From: a virus
Strand: one strand, 5' to 3'
Length of the DNA stretch: 64,000 nucleotides
IMG/VR virus record: IMGVR_UViG_3300035695_000001
Span: 50,139-114,138 of that record
A program made the translations under genes and the position numbers. How positions within the stretch are numbered: position 1 is the first letter of the stretch; each line of letters starts with the position of its first letter. The notes below the pieces were generated by a model. The model saw only the letters and a list, made by a program, of their open reading frames with translations. It was not told the DNA's origin and ran no database searches. Shown here piece after piece: positions 40,692 to 47,473 of the stretch.

Positions 40692-40985
40692 GGTGGTCGA
40701 CGAGACCAACGTCCACGCCTCGATCTCAAAGCGGACCCCTGGCGGTGGGTCGTAGGCCCCGGCAGCGACGAGGAGGGCAGCCTGTGCGCGGGATGGTAGC
40801 GGGTCCGGGTCGGGTGGCTTCGGCTGGCGGGGGAGACGCGCGGGCAGGCGTTGAGCCTCCTGGCGAGGCATCGACGCGACGGCCTGGGCTGCCACACGGA
40901 CGACGGCCCGACACCGACACCGGACGGCGCGGTCTGGCCGGCGGACCCGGACCCTGGTGAGGCAGGACTGGCAGACCTCGGGCAT
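40686..40985 (-). CDS. Small Cys-rich basic protein
   Basis: A 99-residue protein starting MPEVCQSCLTRVRVRRPDRA with a second Cys pair (RCRC), which together could hold a zinc ion. The middle is Arg/Pro/Ala-rich and the end is a short beta part (VRFEIEAWTLVSSTTC). Its final codons are TGC TAG inside a degenerate GTCTAGCA element, the same ending as three other leftward genes. AGGATC before the ATG may be its ribosome-binding site. Function unknown. Confidence 0.6.
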   Translation of the reverse strand: MPEVCQSCLTRVRVRRPDRAVRCRCRAVVRVAAQAVASMPRQEAQRLPARLPRQPKPPDPDPLPSRAQAALLVAAGAYDPPPGVRFEIEAWTLVSSTTC

Positions 40986-41368
40986 GGGTCAGATCCTACC
41001 CATCCCCAACCCGGGCGGAAGGCGGTAGGAGTGGTGGGCGCTCTTAAGTGTGGGCGTGGCGACGGACCCCCCTGAAGACTCGACGGCGTGCGCTGGTCGG
41101 GCAGGGAACCGGGCTCCCTCAACCCAGGCGGATGGCCAGCACCGAAAACGGCCAGACCCAATGGGGGGTACGGGGGGCTCCGTTTCCCTTCTCCCTCTCC
41201 AGCGTGGGGGTGGGGCCCCAAGCTGTCTGCCTCCGGTTCTCCTCTCGGTCTGGGAGAGGGATCAGAGAGGAAGAGCAGATCCGCTCTCACTGTGCTCCAA
41301 CCTCCAGCGCGAACGTCCGGCGCGTCGCACACTTCGCTCGACCTGGCTAGGACCGAGGGAAAGGCCGG
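40986..41368. other. 383-base region without a supported gene
   Basis: Open frames here on both strands have unnatural composition. TCCCTCTCC (41192-41200) and GGAGAGGGA (41253-41261) could close a long stem-loop around a GGGGCCCC core (41212-41219). This may be the leader of the gene at 40686, the 3' region of the operon ending at 41369, or a non-coding RNA. No GTCTAGCA element is present. Confidence 0.4.
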
Positions 41369-41629
41369 CTAGTCTTTCAGGGTGAAGCGCTGGACGCTGT
41401 CCACCGGCGGATGCTCGGGGTCGAAAGGGTGCTCTACCCGCTGCGGTAGGAGCCGCGGAGGGCCGACCGGCACGACACGGGACTTGGGGCACGGTCGCTG
41501 AGACGGCATGCGGACCGTCGGCGGGGCGGAGATCGGCCCCGAGGCAGGAGGTGCCTCGATGGCATCGGGGGAGGACGGGTCGATGCTTGCCACGGCCGCC
41601 AGCATGAACAAGCCAGCGCTCAGGTACAT
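41369..41629 (-). CDS. Small exported or membrane-anchored protein
   Basis: ATG 41629 has GGGAGG eight bases upstream, inside the end of the previous gene (10-base overlap). The 86-residue product opens with a hydrophobic segment (MYLSAGLFMLAAVASI) suited to a signal peptide or anchor. The rest is Pro-rich (AIEAPPASGPISAPPTV; PPRLLPQRVEHPFDPEHPP), as in spanin-like or periplasm-spanning proteins. A lysis or envelope role is possible but not shown. Last gene of the operon that starts at 44709. Confidence 0.6.
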   Translation of the reverse strand: MYLSAGLFMLAAVASIDPSSPDAIEAPPASGPISAPPTVRMPSQRPCPKSRVVPVGPPRLLPQRVEHPFDPEHPPVDSVQRFTLKD

Positions 41630-42099
41630 CGGGAGCCTCCCGGTTCCGGCGTGGTGCTGGTCGAGCCTGCCCACTGCACCTCGACGGCACCGATGACCAC
41701 CCCGTCAGGCTTGGCGGGCTCCCTGCGGTCCACGCCGTAGAGGATCGCGAGGTCGTCCAGTTCTGGCCCCGTCGCGAGACACAGGTTGACGGCGCACAGC
41801 GATGGCATGAAGCCGGCCGTGGCCTTGTGCAGCATCCAGTAGACCTCGGAGCCCTTGCCGTACTTGGCCTGGGCCTCCTCGCGCCGCTTCACGCGCTCCG
41901 GGTAGATGGCGTCGAGGACCCGGTCACGGAGCGCGGCGCTCGTCTCGCCAACCGTGGGGACGATCCCCATCCCGCTGGCTTCGCGCTCGATCTCCCTGCG
42001 CTCGATCCACCTGCGCTCTCGGCGGTTGCGCGGGTACTCGAACTGCCAGTGGCCCGATGACCCCTTGCGGAACGGTCGGCGGTGCTTGTGCTGGCTCAT
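41620..42099 (-). CDS. Hypothetical protein with basic N-terminus
   Basis: ATG 42099 overlaps the stop of the micro-gene before it (ATGA). The 159-residue product has an Arg-rich helical first third (FEYPRNRRERRWIERREIER), then a globular part ('DRVLDAIYPERVKRREEAQA') and near the end 'GPELDDLAILYGVDRREP', a phrase similar to one in baseplate J proteins of this genome (DDLIALAAVFGVAPR). It could be a small structural protein, but no family assignment is made. Confidence 0.6.
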   Translation of the reverse strand: MSQHKHRRPFRKGSSGHWQFEYPRNRRERRWIERREIEREASGMGIVPTVGETSAALRDRVLDAIYPERVKRREEAQAKYGKGSEVYWMLHKATAGFMPSLCAVNLCLATGPELDDLAILYGVDRREPAKPDGVVIGAVEVQWAGSTSTTPEPGGSRCT

Positions 42100-42188
42100 C
42101 GACGACCCTCCGTGAAGATGATGGCGATGGCGCCCATGAGCAGGATGATGACGATGGACCAGAACCCGTAGTGGTGCGAGAGGCTCAT
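42096..42188 (-). CDS. 30-residue transmembrane microprotein
   Basis: A complete 31-codon frame (ATG 42186-42188 to TGA 42096-42098) linked by ATGA overlaps to both neighbours, the strongest sign that it is translated. The product, MSLSHHYGFW followed by SIVIILLMGAIAIIF and TEGRR, has one membrane span with a basic C-terminus. Size and form recall phage membrane peptides that block superinfection or help holins. It is too short for routine gene calling. Confidence 0.75.
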   Translation of the reverse strand: MSLSHHYGFWSIVIILLMGAIAIIFTEGRR

Positions 42189-42418
42189 GTGATCACCTTG
42201 CCGAGCGCCTCGCCCAGCGTCTGCCCGCGGGTTGTCTGGTGGTGCCCGCCGCGGACGTTGCCCAGTTCTAGACGGGAGGCGTGCTCCTCGTAGACGTGAA
42301 CCTGCACCGTGAAGGTGCCAGCCCCGTCGGGGTCATGTCCTCGCCGAAGGGACAGGGTCGCTAGCTCCCCGTCGTCCAACAGCCGGCGCACCCTGGCACC
42401 GATCTCTGCGTCGCTCAT
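42185..42418 (-). CDS. Small hypothetical protein
   Basis: ATG 42418 (MSDAEIGARVRRLLDDGELA) overlaps the previous stop by ATGA, which sets the start against longer frames upstream. The 77 residues have an N-terminal helix, a beta part (FTVQVHVYEEHASRLEL) and a short helix near the end (GQTLGEALGKVIT). 'G.TL.EAL' endings are common in small phage proteins of unknown role. No motif suggests an activity. Confidence 0.65.
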   Translation of the reverse strand: MSDAEIGARVRRLLDDGELATLSLRRGHDPDGAGTFTVQVHVYEEHASRLELGNVRGGHHQTTRGQTLGEALGKVIT

Positions 42419-42576
42419 TGTGCCCTCAGCGCGGCGGGCAGGATCGACGTTGCCCAGCCGTATTCGTTGAACTGGTACGGGCTGAACTTGTAGCCGCTCG
42501 CCATGCACGGACACCACTGGCGCCCGTGCTCGCAGAGCCAGATCACGCCGTAGCGGACGAGGATCGAGCGCCTCAT
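42415..42576 (-). CDS. 53-residue Cys/aromatic protein
   Basis: ATG 42576 and stop 42415-42417 are both in ATGA overlaps. The product starts MRRSILVRYGVIWLCEHGRQ, has a WCPC motif, and ends with Tyr/Phe-rich residues (KFSPYQFNEYGWATSIL). The WCPC pair resembles a thioredoxin-type CxxC, but the protein is too short for that fold; metal binding is more likely. Part of a coupled chain of eleven leftward genes. Confidence 0.65.
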   Translation of the reverse strand: MRRSILVRYGVIWLCEHGRQWCPCMASGYKFSPYQFNEYGWATSILPAALRAQ

Positions 42577-42791
42577 GCTGGCCCCAATCTCGGCGCGCCG
42601 ACAGGCACCACGTTCAACGCGAACAGGGTCGACGACGTGGCCCCGCAGTCCCCCATACAGGCATAGAGCGGCTCGACGGTGCCGGTCAGACGGATCTCCC
42701 CGCCGCAGGTACAGGCCAGATCCTGGACGGTACCGCAGACCTCGCGCTCTCGCTCTGTGGTTGCGAAACGCTTGACCTTTGCGCTGCTCAC
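42573..42791 (-). CDS. Small Cys-rich protein
   Basis: GTG 42791 overlaps the previous TGA (GTGA) and the stop overlaps the next ATG. The 72-residue product has a basic helical start (SSAKVKRFATTEREREV) and five cysteines in VCG, ACTCGG and ACMGDCG, arranged like a zinc ribbon with a beta hairpin between them. A regulator or nucleic-acid-binding role is plausible. No family name can be given. Confidence 0.65.
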   Translation of the reverse strand: MSSAKVKRFATTEREREVCGTVQDLACTCGGEIRLTGTVEPLYACMGDCGATSSTLFALNVVPVGAPRLGPA

Positions 42792-43033
42792 GCTGACTCC
42801 TTCGGCGGCACCTTGGAGATGACGATCTGATCGTCCACGACCGCGATCTGGACCTCGCTCCCATTCCAGGTTGGCATGATGCGTTGGACCAGGAGACCGG
42901 CAGCAAGGTTGAGGCTGTCCTTGCGCGAGTACACCACCGGGTCGAAGTGGGACCCGTCGTCGTCGAGCGACTCCTGCTCGACCTTGAACTGCGCATCCTC
43001 GGTCATCCCGAGGCTCATTCGGACCTTGCTCAT
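42788..43033 (-). CDS. Small hypothetical protein
   Basis: ATG 43033 lies in an ATGA overlap; the upstream extension of the frame is a shadow of the previous gene. The 81-residue product is acidic in the middle (VEQESLDDDGSHFDPVVYSR) with a helix (SLNLAAGLLVQRIMPTW) and a final strand (SEVQIAVVDDQIVISKV). It is compact and probably cytoplasmic. No recognised family. Confidence 0.65.
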   Translation of the reverse strand: MSKVRMSLGMTEDAQFKVEQESLDDDGSHFDPVVYSRKDSLNLAAGLLVQRIMPTWNGSEVQIAVVDDQIVISKVPPKESA

Positions 43034-43302
43034 TGCGGCCACCTTCCTGGCTTGACCATGTCGAGGACCATCTCCCACGCCTCCTGCTTGGCTTGCTTGT
43101 GTGGCGCCTTCATGTGGATGGCGGCGTGCCCGGTGATCGTCCGGATCGCCACCATGTTGGAGCCCTCGCATCCGCCGCAGTCGCAGAGCCGGACCACCAG
43201 GCTGGCGCTACCGTCTCGCTTCTTGAAGCGTCGGACGATCGCCCCCGGGACGTGGTCGCGGAAGTGCAGCGAGAGCAGGTAGACGTACTCGCGAGAGGTC
43301 AT
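43030..43302 (-). CDS. Small hypothetical protein with Cys cluster
   Basis: ATG 43302 is set by ATGA overlap with the previous gene. The 90 residues contain an aromatic start (SREYVYLLSLHFRDHVPGAI), a Cys cluster (RLCDCGGCEGS) with the spacing C-x-C-x2-C, and a helical C-terminus (HKQAKQEAWEMVLDMVKPG). The cluster may bind metal. The function is unknown; it is made from the same mRNA as its coupled neighbours. Confidence 0.65.
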   Translation of the reverse strand: MTSREYVYLLSLHFRDHVPGAIVRRFKKRDGSASLVVRLCDCGGCEGSNMVAIRTITGHAAIHMKAPHKQAKQEAWEMVLDMVKPGRWPQ

Positions 43303-44207
43303 CGACGTCCGATCGCCACGATGGGCTCGCGACTGCTCACGAAGCCAGCGATGGGCGCGCCGGTCCCCCCGAAGTAGTAGACCCCCTCGCCGCTCCCACG
43401 CGAACTGGTCCTGATCTCCACCCCGCCGTCGGGACGGCCACGAACGCCGACAGGGGCGCCCATGATGCCCTCGAAGACCACGTCGGGTACGAAGGCTGGA
43501 CGCTCCGTGCTGCCGGCGAAGACAGCGAGAGGGCCTCCGTTGCCGGCGTCGGCCGGCGTCAGCGGGAGCGCCATCTGCGGGTTGGCGTCGGGCGAGACGG
43601 GAGAAGCCTCTGGCACCTCGTCGGACGCCGCCCCGGGGTGGTCGGTCTCCCGCTTGAGGGCGAGGTAGGCCCACGCCGCGATGGTGAGCAGGTCTTCTCG
43701 GCGAGGGAGAGGCTCGATGTCGGCGTCCGGGTCGTCTCGGAGGGCCTCGTCATCCTGGAACATCTCGGCGGCGTTCCCGATGTTGTCGACCAGCACACCC
43801 AGACTCTCGGTCTTGCCGAGGCCGCTCCCGAGCCGCCGGGCCTCCGCCTCGATCTCGCCGTGGAGTGACGTGGTCGGCCCCGGCTCCAGCGCGATGGGCA
43901 GGGCGAGTTGGCCCCGCATGGTGCGGGCGTGCTCCTTCACCTCCCGGAGCATCTCCTGGGCGTAGTCGTCCCCGTTGTCCAGGCTCCGAGCCAGGACCAG
44001 GAAGGTCGCCTCGGACAGGTTCACCATCTCCAGCGTGCGCTTGCCCAGCAGCGTGGCCACGCCGAGGAGCGTCAGCCGGACCTGACTGGAAGCCGTCATC
44101 GAACCGGCCGCCTCGCAGAGCGCTGCCGAGGCCCGGAGCAGCCTCGCCTGTCCTGCCCGCTGGCAGCAGAGATCCCATCCGTCGTCCACCTTGTTCTGGT
44201 CGCTCAT
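43299..44207 (-). CDS. Hypothetical helical protein, possible dNTP-metabolism relation
   Basis: A 302-residue gene with ATGA overlaps on both sides. The N-terminal 180 residues are helical; 'EPLPRREDLLTIAAWAYLAL' near 165-185 is like a recurring phage sequence (DL..IAAWAYLAL) seen in proteins linked to nucleotide pyrophosphohydrolases. The C-terminal 90 residues form a separate beta-rich domain (GAPVGVRGRPDGGVEIRTSS; 'FGGTGAPIAGFVSSREP'). Its last part is loosely like the end of the protein at 53031-53777. No catalytic residues can be identified. Confidence 0.55.
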   Translation of the reverse strand: MSDQNKVDDGWDLCCQRAGQARLLRASAALCEAAGSMTASSQVRLTLLGVATLLGKRTLEMVNLSEATFLVLARSLDNGDDYAQEMLREVKEHARTMRGQLALPIALEPGPTTSLHGEIEAEARRLGSGLGKTESLGVLVDNIGNAAEMFQDDEALRDDPDADIEPLPRREDLLTIAAWAYLALKRETDHPGAASDEVPEASPVSPDANPQMALPLTPADAGNGGPLAVFAGSTERPAFVPDVVFEGIMGAPVGVRGRPDGGVEIRTSSRGSGEGVYYFGGTGAPIAGFVSSREPIVAIGRR

Positions 44208-44491
44208 CGTCGGCCTCCGAGGTCGATGCCGACCGGCTGGATGTCCTCAGCGATCTCTTCGAGGAACTTGAGCGCCGCGTGGAAGGCCGAATCGCCCTCC
44301 TGTCGCCACGATGCGACGCTATCCACGATCTCCCTGGCCAGTGCTTCGTCCGCAACTAGCGCTCGCCGGATAGCGTCCGCCGTGTCCTCGCCATCCCTGG
44401 CCTTCACCAGTCTCCTGACCTCGGCGTGCGCCTGCTCGCAAAGGCACCCCGGTCCGTGCCCTGCCCACTTACCGCTGGTCTTGTCGTCCAT
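44204..44491 (-). CDS. Small hypothetical protein
   Basis: ATG 44491 overlaps the previous stop by one base (TGATG). The 95 residues include a Cys/His-containing start (GKWAGHGPGCLCEQAHAEVR) and an acidic helical remainder (DTADAIRRALVADEALAREI; 'FHAALKFLEEIAEDIQPVG'). It may bind metal at the N-terminus. It is the second gene of the operon starting at 44709. Confidence 0.65.
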   Translation of the reverse strand: MDDKTSGKWAGHGPGCLCEQAHAEVRRLVKARDGEDTADAIRRALVADEALAREIVDSVASWRQEGDSAFHAALKFLEEIAEDIQPVGIDLGGRR

Positions 44492-44709
44492 CACATCCTC
44501 GTCTCCTCTTGCCGTGCCACCGAGGCGTACGGCTCCCCGCTCTTGCCGTTGGTCCAGGTCGACCCGCATCGGCCGCACTTGAACCTGGGACGCCCGTCGG
44601 CCGCAGGCGCCGCCATCCGGATGATGTCGGTGTGCCTGCACGACCCGCAGCACGTCTTGGTCCGGCGCGGTTCCTTGGCGGCTCGGCGTCGCCCCCTGCT
44701 CTTGCCCAT
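44491..44709 (-). CDS. Zinc-ribbon protein, leaderless start
   Basis: ATG 44709 lies exactly 15 bases after the T of TGCTAGACAGT (- strand), with no room for a Shine-Dalgarno. A GTG two codons earlier is inside the element and unlikely. The 72-residue product has a basic start (GKSRGRRRAAKEPRRTKTC) and a zinc ribbon made of CCGSC and FKCGRCGSTW, typical of small transcription- or replication-associated proteins. As the first gene of an eleven-gene operon it could regulate its own transcription. Confidence 0.7.
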   Translation of the reverse strand: MGKSRGRRRAAKEPRRTKTCCGSCRHTDIIRMAAPAADGRPRFKCGRCGSTWTNGKSGEPYASVARQEETRM

Positions 44710-44712
44710 CCG

Positions 44713-44752
44713 CACTGTCTAGCACAAGGTCGTCCGGTTGTGCTAGACAGTG
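44713..44752. promoter_or_regulatory. 13-bp perfect inverted repeat, divergent promoters
   Basis: CACTGTCTAGCAC (44713-44725) and GTGCTAGACAGTG (44740-44752) surround 14 bases. The left arm is 15 bases from the ATG of the leftward operon; the right arm is 80 bases from the rightward ATG 44821, which has GGAG before it. This is the longest exact pairing among the copies. Confidence 0.85.
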
Positions 44753-44820
44753 GACCGAGAGAGCGGGCCGGCACCGGCGAGAAGGGTCGCCAGCACCAGG
44801 CCCGACGTGGAGTCTACCTC

Positions 44821-45195
44821 ATGGGACAGATGACGTATGCGGTGATGCTCGGCGTGAAGAAGGCCCCTCCGGCAAAGCTGAAAGAGGGCTGGCACAGCCT
44901 GGTGGAGGGCTACTCTCGTGAGAACAGCAAGGATGGCCCCACCCCCGACACGCCTCACGGGGATGGCGATCATGAGATCCTCGGTTTCTTCGTCGCGGTG
45001 GGCGCCAGCGGGCACGACTTCGCGCCGGACCTCGTGAACTTCCCACTGAAGGACTTCGGCAAGCAGGAAGACTACAAGGGGTACCTGGCTGCATGCCGCA
45101 GGTCGTGGAAGCGCTTCGCTGCGTGGTGCGAGAGCAACCACAAGATCACGCTGGGCGAGCCCATCCTCTACCTGGTCCAGACCGAGGTCGGCTGA
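44821..45195 (+). CDS. Hypothetical protein
   Basis: ATG 44821 is preceded by TGGAG at a fair distance; the open frame upstream crosses the divergent control region and is not coding. The 124-residue product is compact (MGQMTYAVMLGVKKAPPAKL; 'GDHEILGFFVAVGASGHDFA') with a helical, aromatic C-terminal half ('YKGYLAACRRSWKRFAAWCE'). It resembles single-domain phage proteins of unknown function. It starts a rightward pair with the gene at 45197. Confidence 0.7.
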   Translation: MGQMTYAVMLGVKKAPPAKLKEGWHSLVEGYSRENSKDGPTPDTPHGDGDHEILGFFVAVGASGHDFAPDLVNFPLKDFGKQEDYKGYLAACRRSWKRFAAWCESNHKITLGEPILYLVQTEVG

Positions 45196-45196
45196 C

Positions 45197-45535
45197 ATGG
45201 CGACCAACATCCCGGCAGGCGCAGAGGTGACGCTCACGATCCGGCTGACCGTGGGCCCATGGACCCCATGCGACGAGGGCTACGAGCGGCGGTGGTCCGG
45301 TCCGGTCGCCAAGGACGGTTCCCAGCCCGCGGCTGCCCGCGTGACGAAGAAGGCGATGCCGTGGCCGTTCAAGCCGCGGTGGGAGTGGAGCGCTGGCGAT
45401 CCCTACAGCGATGAGTGGATCGAGGAAGGCGAGACGAAGGGTGCCGGTCCTGATGACGCGATGGCTGTGGCCGACGCCGCCCTCAAGCAGATCGTGGCCG
45501 ACATCGAAGGCGAGCCGCCCACGGCGCCTGTCTAG
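45197..45535 (+). CDS. Hypothetical protein ending inside a GTCTAGCA element
   Basis: Starts one base after the previous stop. The 112-residue product is beta-rich at first (GAEVTLTIRLTVGPWTPCDE) with Trp-rich strands ('AMPWPFKPRWEWSAGD') and a helical end (DAMAVADAALKQIVADIEG). Its last codons, GTC TAG, lie within CCTGTCTAGCA, so the element sets the C-terminal valine and stop. Function unknown; co-transcribed with the gene at 44821. Confidence 0.7.
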   Translation: MATNIPAGAEVTLTIRLTVGPWTPCDEGYERRWSGPVAKDGSQPAAARVTKKAMPWPFKPRWEWSAGDPYSDEWIEEGETKGAGPDDAMAVADAALKQIVADIEGEPPTAPV

Positions 45536-45583
45536 CACCCGCCAGCACTGTCTAGCACTGGCCCCCCAGGTCTGCTAGACAGT
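45527..45583. promoter_or_regulatory. Cluster of three GTCTAGCA elements
   Basis: CCTGTCTAGCA (45527-45537), ACTGTCTAGCA (45547-45557) and TGCTAGACAGT (45573-45583). The last two form an inverted repeat with a 15-base spacer. The third ends six bases before ATG 45590 (17 bases from its T). It is the densest cluster and lies upstream of a possible DNA-binding gene. Confidence 0.85.
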
Positions 45584-45589
45584 GACCTC

Positions 45590-46000
45590 ATGCCCACCCC
45601 AAAGAAGCCAGCCAAGCAGCCACGATCCTCCGAGCCGACCGAGACGGTGGAGCCCTCGTCCAGGGCCCCCGTCGAGCGGAAGAGCCCCATGCTGGCCACC
45701 ACGGTCTCCAAGGAGGTCTACAACGCCGTCCAGGAGGCCATGGAGGAGCACGGGCTCAAGCGGTCCGTCGTAGTCGACAACGGGCTCCGGATCGGCCTCG
45801 GGCTCGGGGCAGGGCCGGAGGGGTGGAAGATCCCCATGCCCCCAGGCTTCAAGGCGCTGGCCGCCAAGAACGGAGCCCACAAGACCATGGCAGCCGTCGA
45901 GGCTGTAGCCGAGGTTCTCCCCGAGCGGATCGTGGAGCGGGACGGCGAGGGAGCCCCCGAGGAGCAGAGCCAGGTCCCGCGCAGGGGAAAGAAGCGATGA
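45590..46000 (+). CDS. Ribbon-helix-helix-like DNA-binding protein, candidate regulator
   Basis: A 136-residue protein. After a Lys/Pro-rich arm, residues about 33-68 (SPMLATTVSKEVYNAVQEAM, then HGLKRSVVVDNGLRIGL) follow the ribbon-helix-helix pattern of CopG/Arc-type regulators: a short strand, a helix and a second helix. The C-terminal half is helical and ends basic (QVPRRGKKR). The ATG lies 17 bases after the T of a GTCTAGCA element with no Shine-Dalgarno. Three element copies directly upstream make autoregulation likely, and it is my first candidate for the protein that binds the element. Confidence 0.6.
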   Translation: MPTPKKPAKQPRSSEPTETVEPSSRAPVERKSPMLATTVSKEVYNAVQEAMEEHGLKRSVVVDNGLRIGLGLGAGPEGWKIPMPPGFKALAAKNGAHKTMAAVEAVAEVLPERIVERDGEGAPEEQSQVPRRGKKR

Positions 46001-46491
46001 CCCGCCTGTACGACCCAAGCCGCTTGGCGGAGGCGCTGCGCGTTCGCGGCTTCATCACGCACATCGGTCCGGAGGAAATGGTCGGCGTAGGCAGCGGGGC
46101 ACTGCACTTCGGCGGGCCTGCCGCACTCCAAGAACTGCTGGACCTGCATCGCGGAGTCATCCGTCACGCAGGCTGGCCGGAGACCCCGCAAGAGTTCTTG
46201 GACCGTGTCGCTCGGGAATGGGTGAGCGAGACGAAGCGACTCTACCGCGTCATCGCTCACGCTTTCGGCGACGTGGTCTACGTCGATCGAGAAGAGCCTC
46301 ACCCCGACGACTGGAAGACACATCCGGACATGCCTGGTGCTGGGAAGCCCATGGGCTACCTGCCGCTTGACCGCATCCTGGACGATGGCATCGACCTGCG
46401 CCAACTCAACGTGGTGCCAACCTTGGGCACGCTCAAGGCTCGGAAGAGTTACCGCTTCAGGTACCGCCAACAAGTAACGAGTGCCCGATGA
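45997..46491 (+). CDS. Hypothetical protein
   Basis: ATG 45997 is inside an ATGA overlap with the regulator-like gene. The 164-residue product is alpha/beta (RLAEALRVRGFITHIGPEEM; 'GGPAALQELLDLHRGVIRHA') with a C-terminal basic Tyr-rich end (ARKSYRFRYRQQVTSAR). The pattern 'GALHFGGPAALQELLDLH' recurs in phage hypotheticals, but the role is unknown to me. The coupling to the regulator-like gene suggests a joint function. Confidence 0.6.
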   Translation: MTRLYDPSRLAEALRVRGFITHIGPEEMVGVGSGALHFGGPAALQELLDLHRGVIRHAGWPETPQEFLDRVAREWVSETKRLYRVIAHAFGDVVYVDREEPHPDDWKTHPDMPGAGKPMGYLPLDRILDDGIDLRQLNVVPTLGTLKARKSYRFRYRQQVTSAR

Positions 46492-46745
46492 TCTGCGGGC
46501 TCATCCACGAGCCTGGCGTCCAGACCTCGCCGTGCCAGAAGCCGGCCGGGCACCAGGAGCCGTGGTGGACGCGCCCTGTCGGCCTACCCACGCTGAAGAG
46601 CAAGACGCTGATGTGGTGGCGCCGCACGCGCAAGGTCCGAAAGGCCGCTCGCCAGTCGGAGCGAGACCGACGAGCCCTCATCGCTGAGATCCAGGAACTG
46701 GCCTACCTGTGGGACGGGCCAGGATCGGAAGGCAGGTGCGTGTGA
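46488..46745 (+). CDS. Small Cys/His protein
   Basis: ATG 46488 overlaps the previous stop (ATGA). The 85-residue product opens with MICGLIHEPGVQTSPCQKPA-GH, a C-x4-H-x8-C-x4-H pattern fitting a zinc knuckle. A basic helical stretch follows (WWRRTRKVRKAARQSERDRR). RNA or DNA binding is plausible. It is coupled by GTGA to the next gene. Confidence 0.6.
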   Translation: MICGLIHEPGVQTSPCQKPAGHQEPWWTRPVGLPTLKSKTLMWWRRTRKVRKAARQSERDRRALIAEIQELAYLWDGPGSEGRCV

Positions 46746-47077
46746 GAGAGCGCGTTCACGAACGGGTCGCTATCCGTGGACCAAACGGTCACGAGGTTCG
46801 AGATCGATCGTTCCGCCTTTTCGTGGACGACCAGCGCCCGCTCGCAGACCTCTGCCTCGTGGCGCTGTCTCGGGTCAGGAGAGGCATGTGTTTCGGCTGG
46901 GAAGCGTGCGCAGCGCTCGACGTTCGCACGCCGACCATGGAGCGGGTCATCGCCTTCCTCCTCGGCGCTCGACTGATCCATCGGGTCCGCAGGTTCAAGG
47001 CCGACGGTGAATGTGGACCAGACGGCCGTCATGTCGTCACGCGAGAGCTGCTCTACATCGCCGCAGGGGACCGATGA
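46742..47077 (+). CDS. Winged-helix-like small protein
   Basis: GTG 46742 overlaps the previous TGA; frames upstream are shadows. In the 111-residue product the middle ([20 protein letters not shown], then '[20 protein letters not shown]') looks like a winged-helix domain, with a strand-turn-strand after it ([18 protein letters not shown]). It ends in ATGA overlap with the LexA-like gene, so the two DNA-binding proteins are made together and may act in the same switch. Confidence 0.55.
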   Translation: MRERVHERVAIRGPNGHEVRDRSFRLFVDDQRPLADLCLVALSRVRRGMCFGWEACAALDVRTPTMERVIAFLLGARLIHRVRRFKADGECGPDGRHVVTRELLYIAAGDR

Positions 47078-47472
47078 CTGGGCTCACCGACAGGCAGGCT
47101 GAGATCCTGGCCTTCATCCGGGCCCGCTACCGGGAGAAGGGGTACGCGCCGACCATCCGTGAGATCGGCGCCCACTTCGGGATCCGCTCGACCAACGGCG
47201 TCAACTGTCACGTCAACAGGCTGGTCGCGAAGGGGGCGCTGCGGAAAGAGGACATGAAGTCCCGCTGCCTGGTCCCCGTCGAGCGGGAGGAAGCACCCGT
47301 ACGGGCGCCGGCTCAATGCGAGGACGGGCAGGGAGACATCGTCGCCGTCGACGTGGTGGAGTTCGTGCGCGGTACGGGTCTGGTCGGGAACGTACGAGAG
47401 ACCCTGCGGTTCGACGCGAAGTTGCTGGTGGACACCGCCAGGCTGCCGAGTCTCTGGGCCAGGCGGCCGTAG
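47074..47472 (+). CDS. LexA N-terminal-domain protein without the peptidase domain
   Basis: A 132-residue protein. Residues 3-70 match the LexA DNA-binding domain: '[20 protein letters not shown]', '[19 protein letters not shown]', '[14 protein letters not shown]'. E. coli LexA has about 200 residues with a Ser/Lys self-cleaving domain; here the remaining 60 residues have no Ser-Lys peptidase signature. A repressor of this kind would not respond to RecA by cleavage. It is the last gene of the operon that begins with the RHH-like regulator and is a second candidate for binding the dispersed element. Confidence 0.8.
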   Translation: MTGLTDRQAEILAFIRARYREKGYAPTIREIGAHFGIRSTNGVNCHVNRLVAKGALRKEDMKSRCLVPVEREEAPVRAPAQCEDGQGDIVAVDVVEFVRGTGLVGNVRETLRFDAKLLVDTARLPSLWARRP

Positions 47473-47473
47473 G

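Noticed and set aside
40530-40960. Rightward genes after the right arm of the 40499-40531 inverted repeat
   Set aside because: Several + frames are open, but all are Arg/Pro/Gly-rich and have no convincing ribosome-binding site, while the - strand gene at 40686-40985 has a natural composition.
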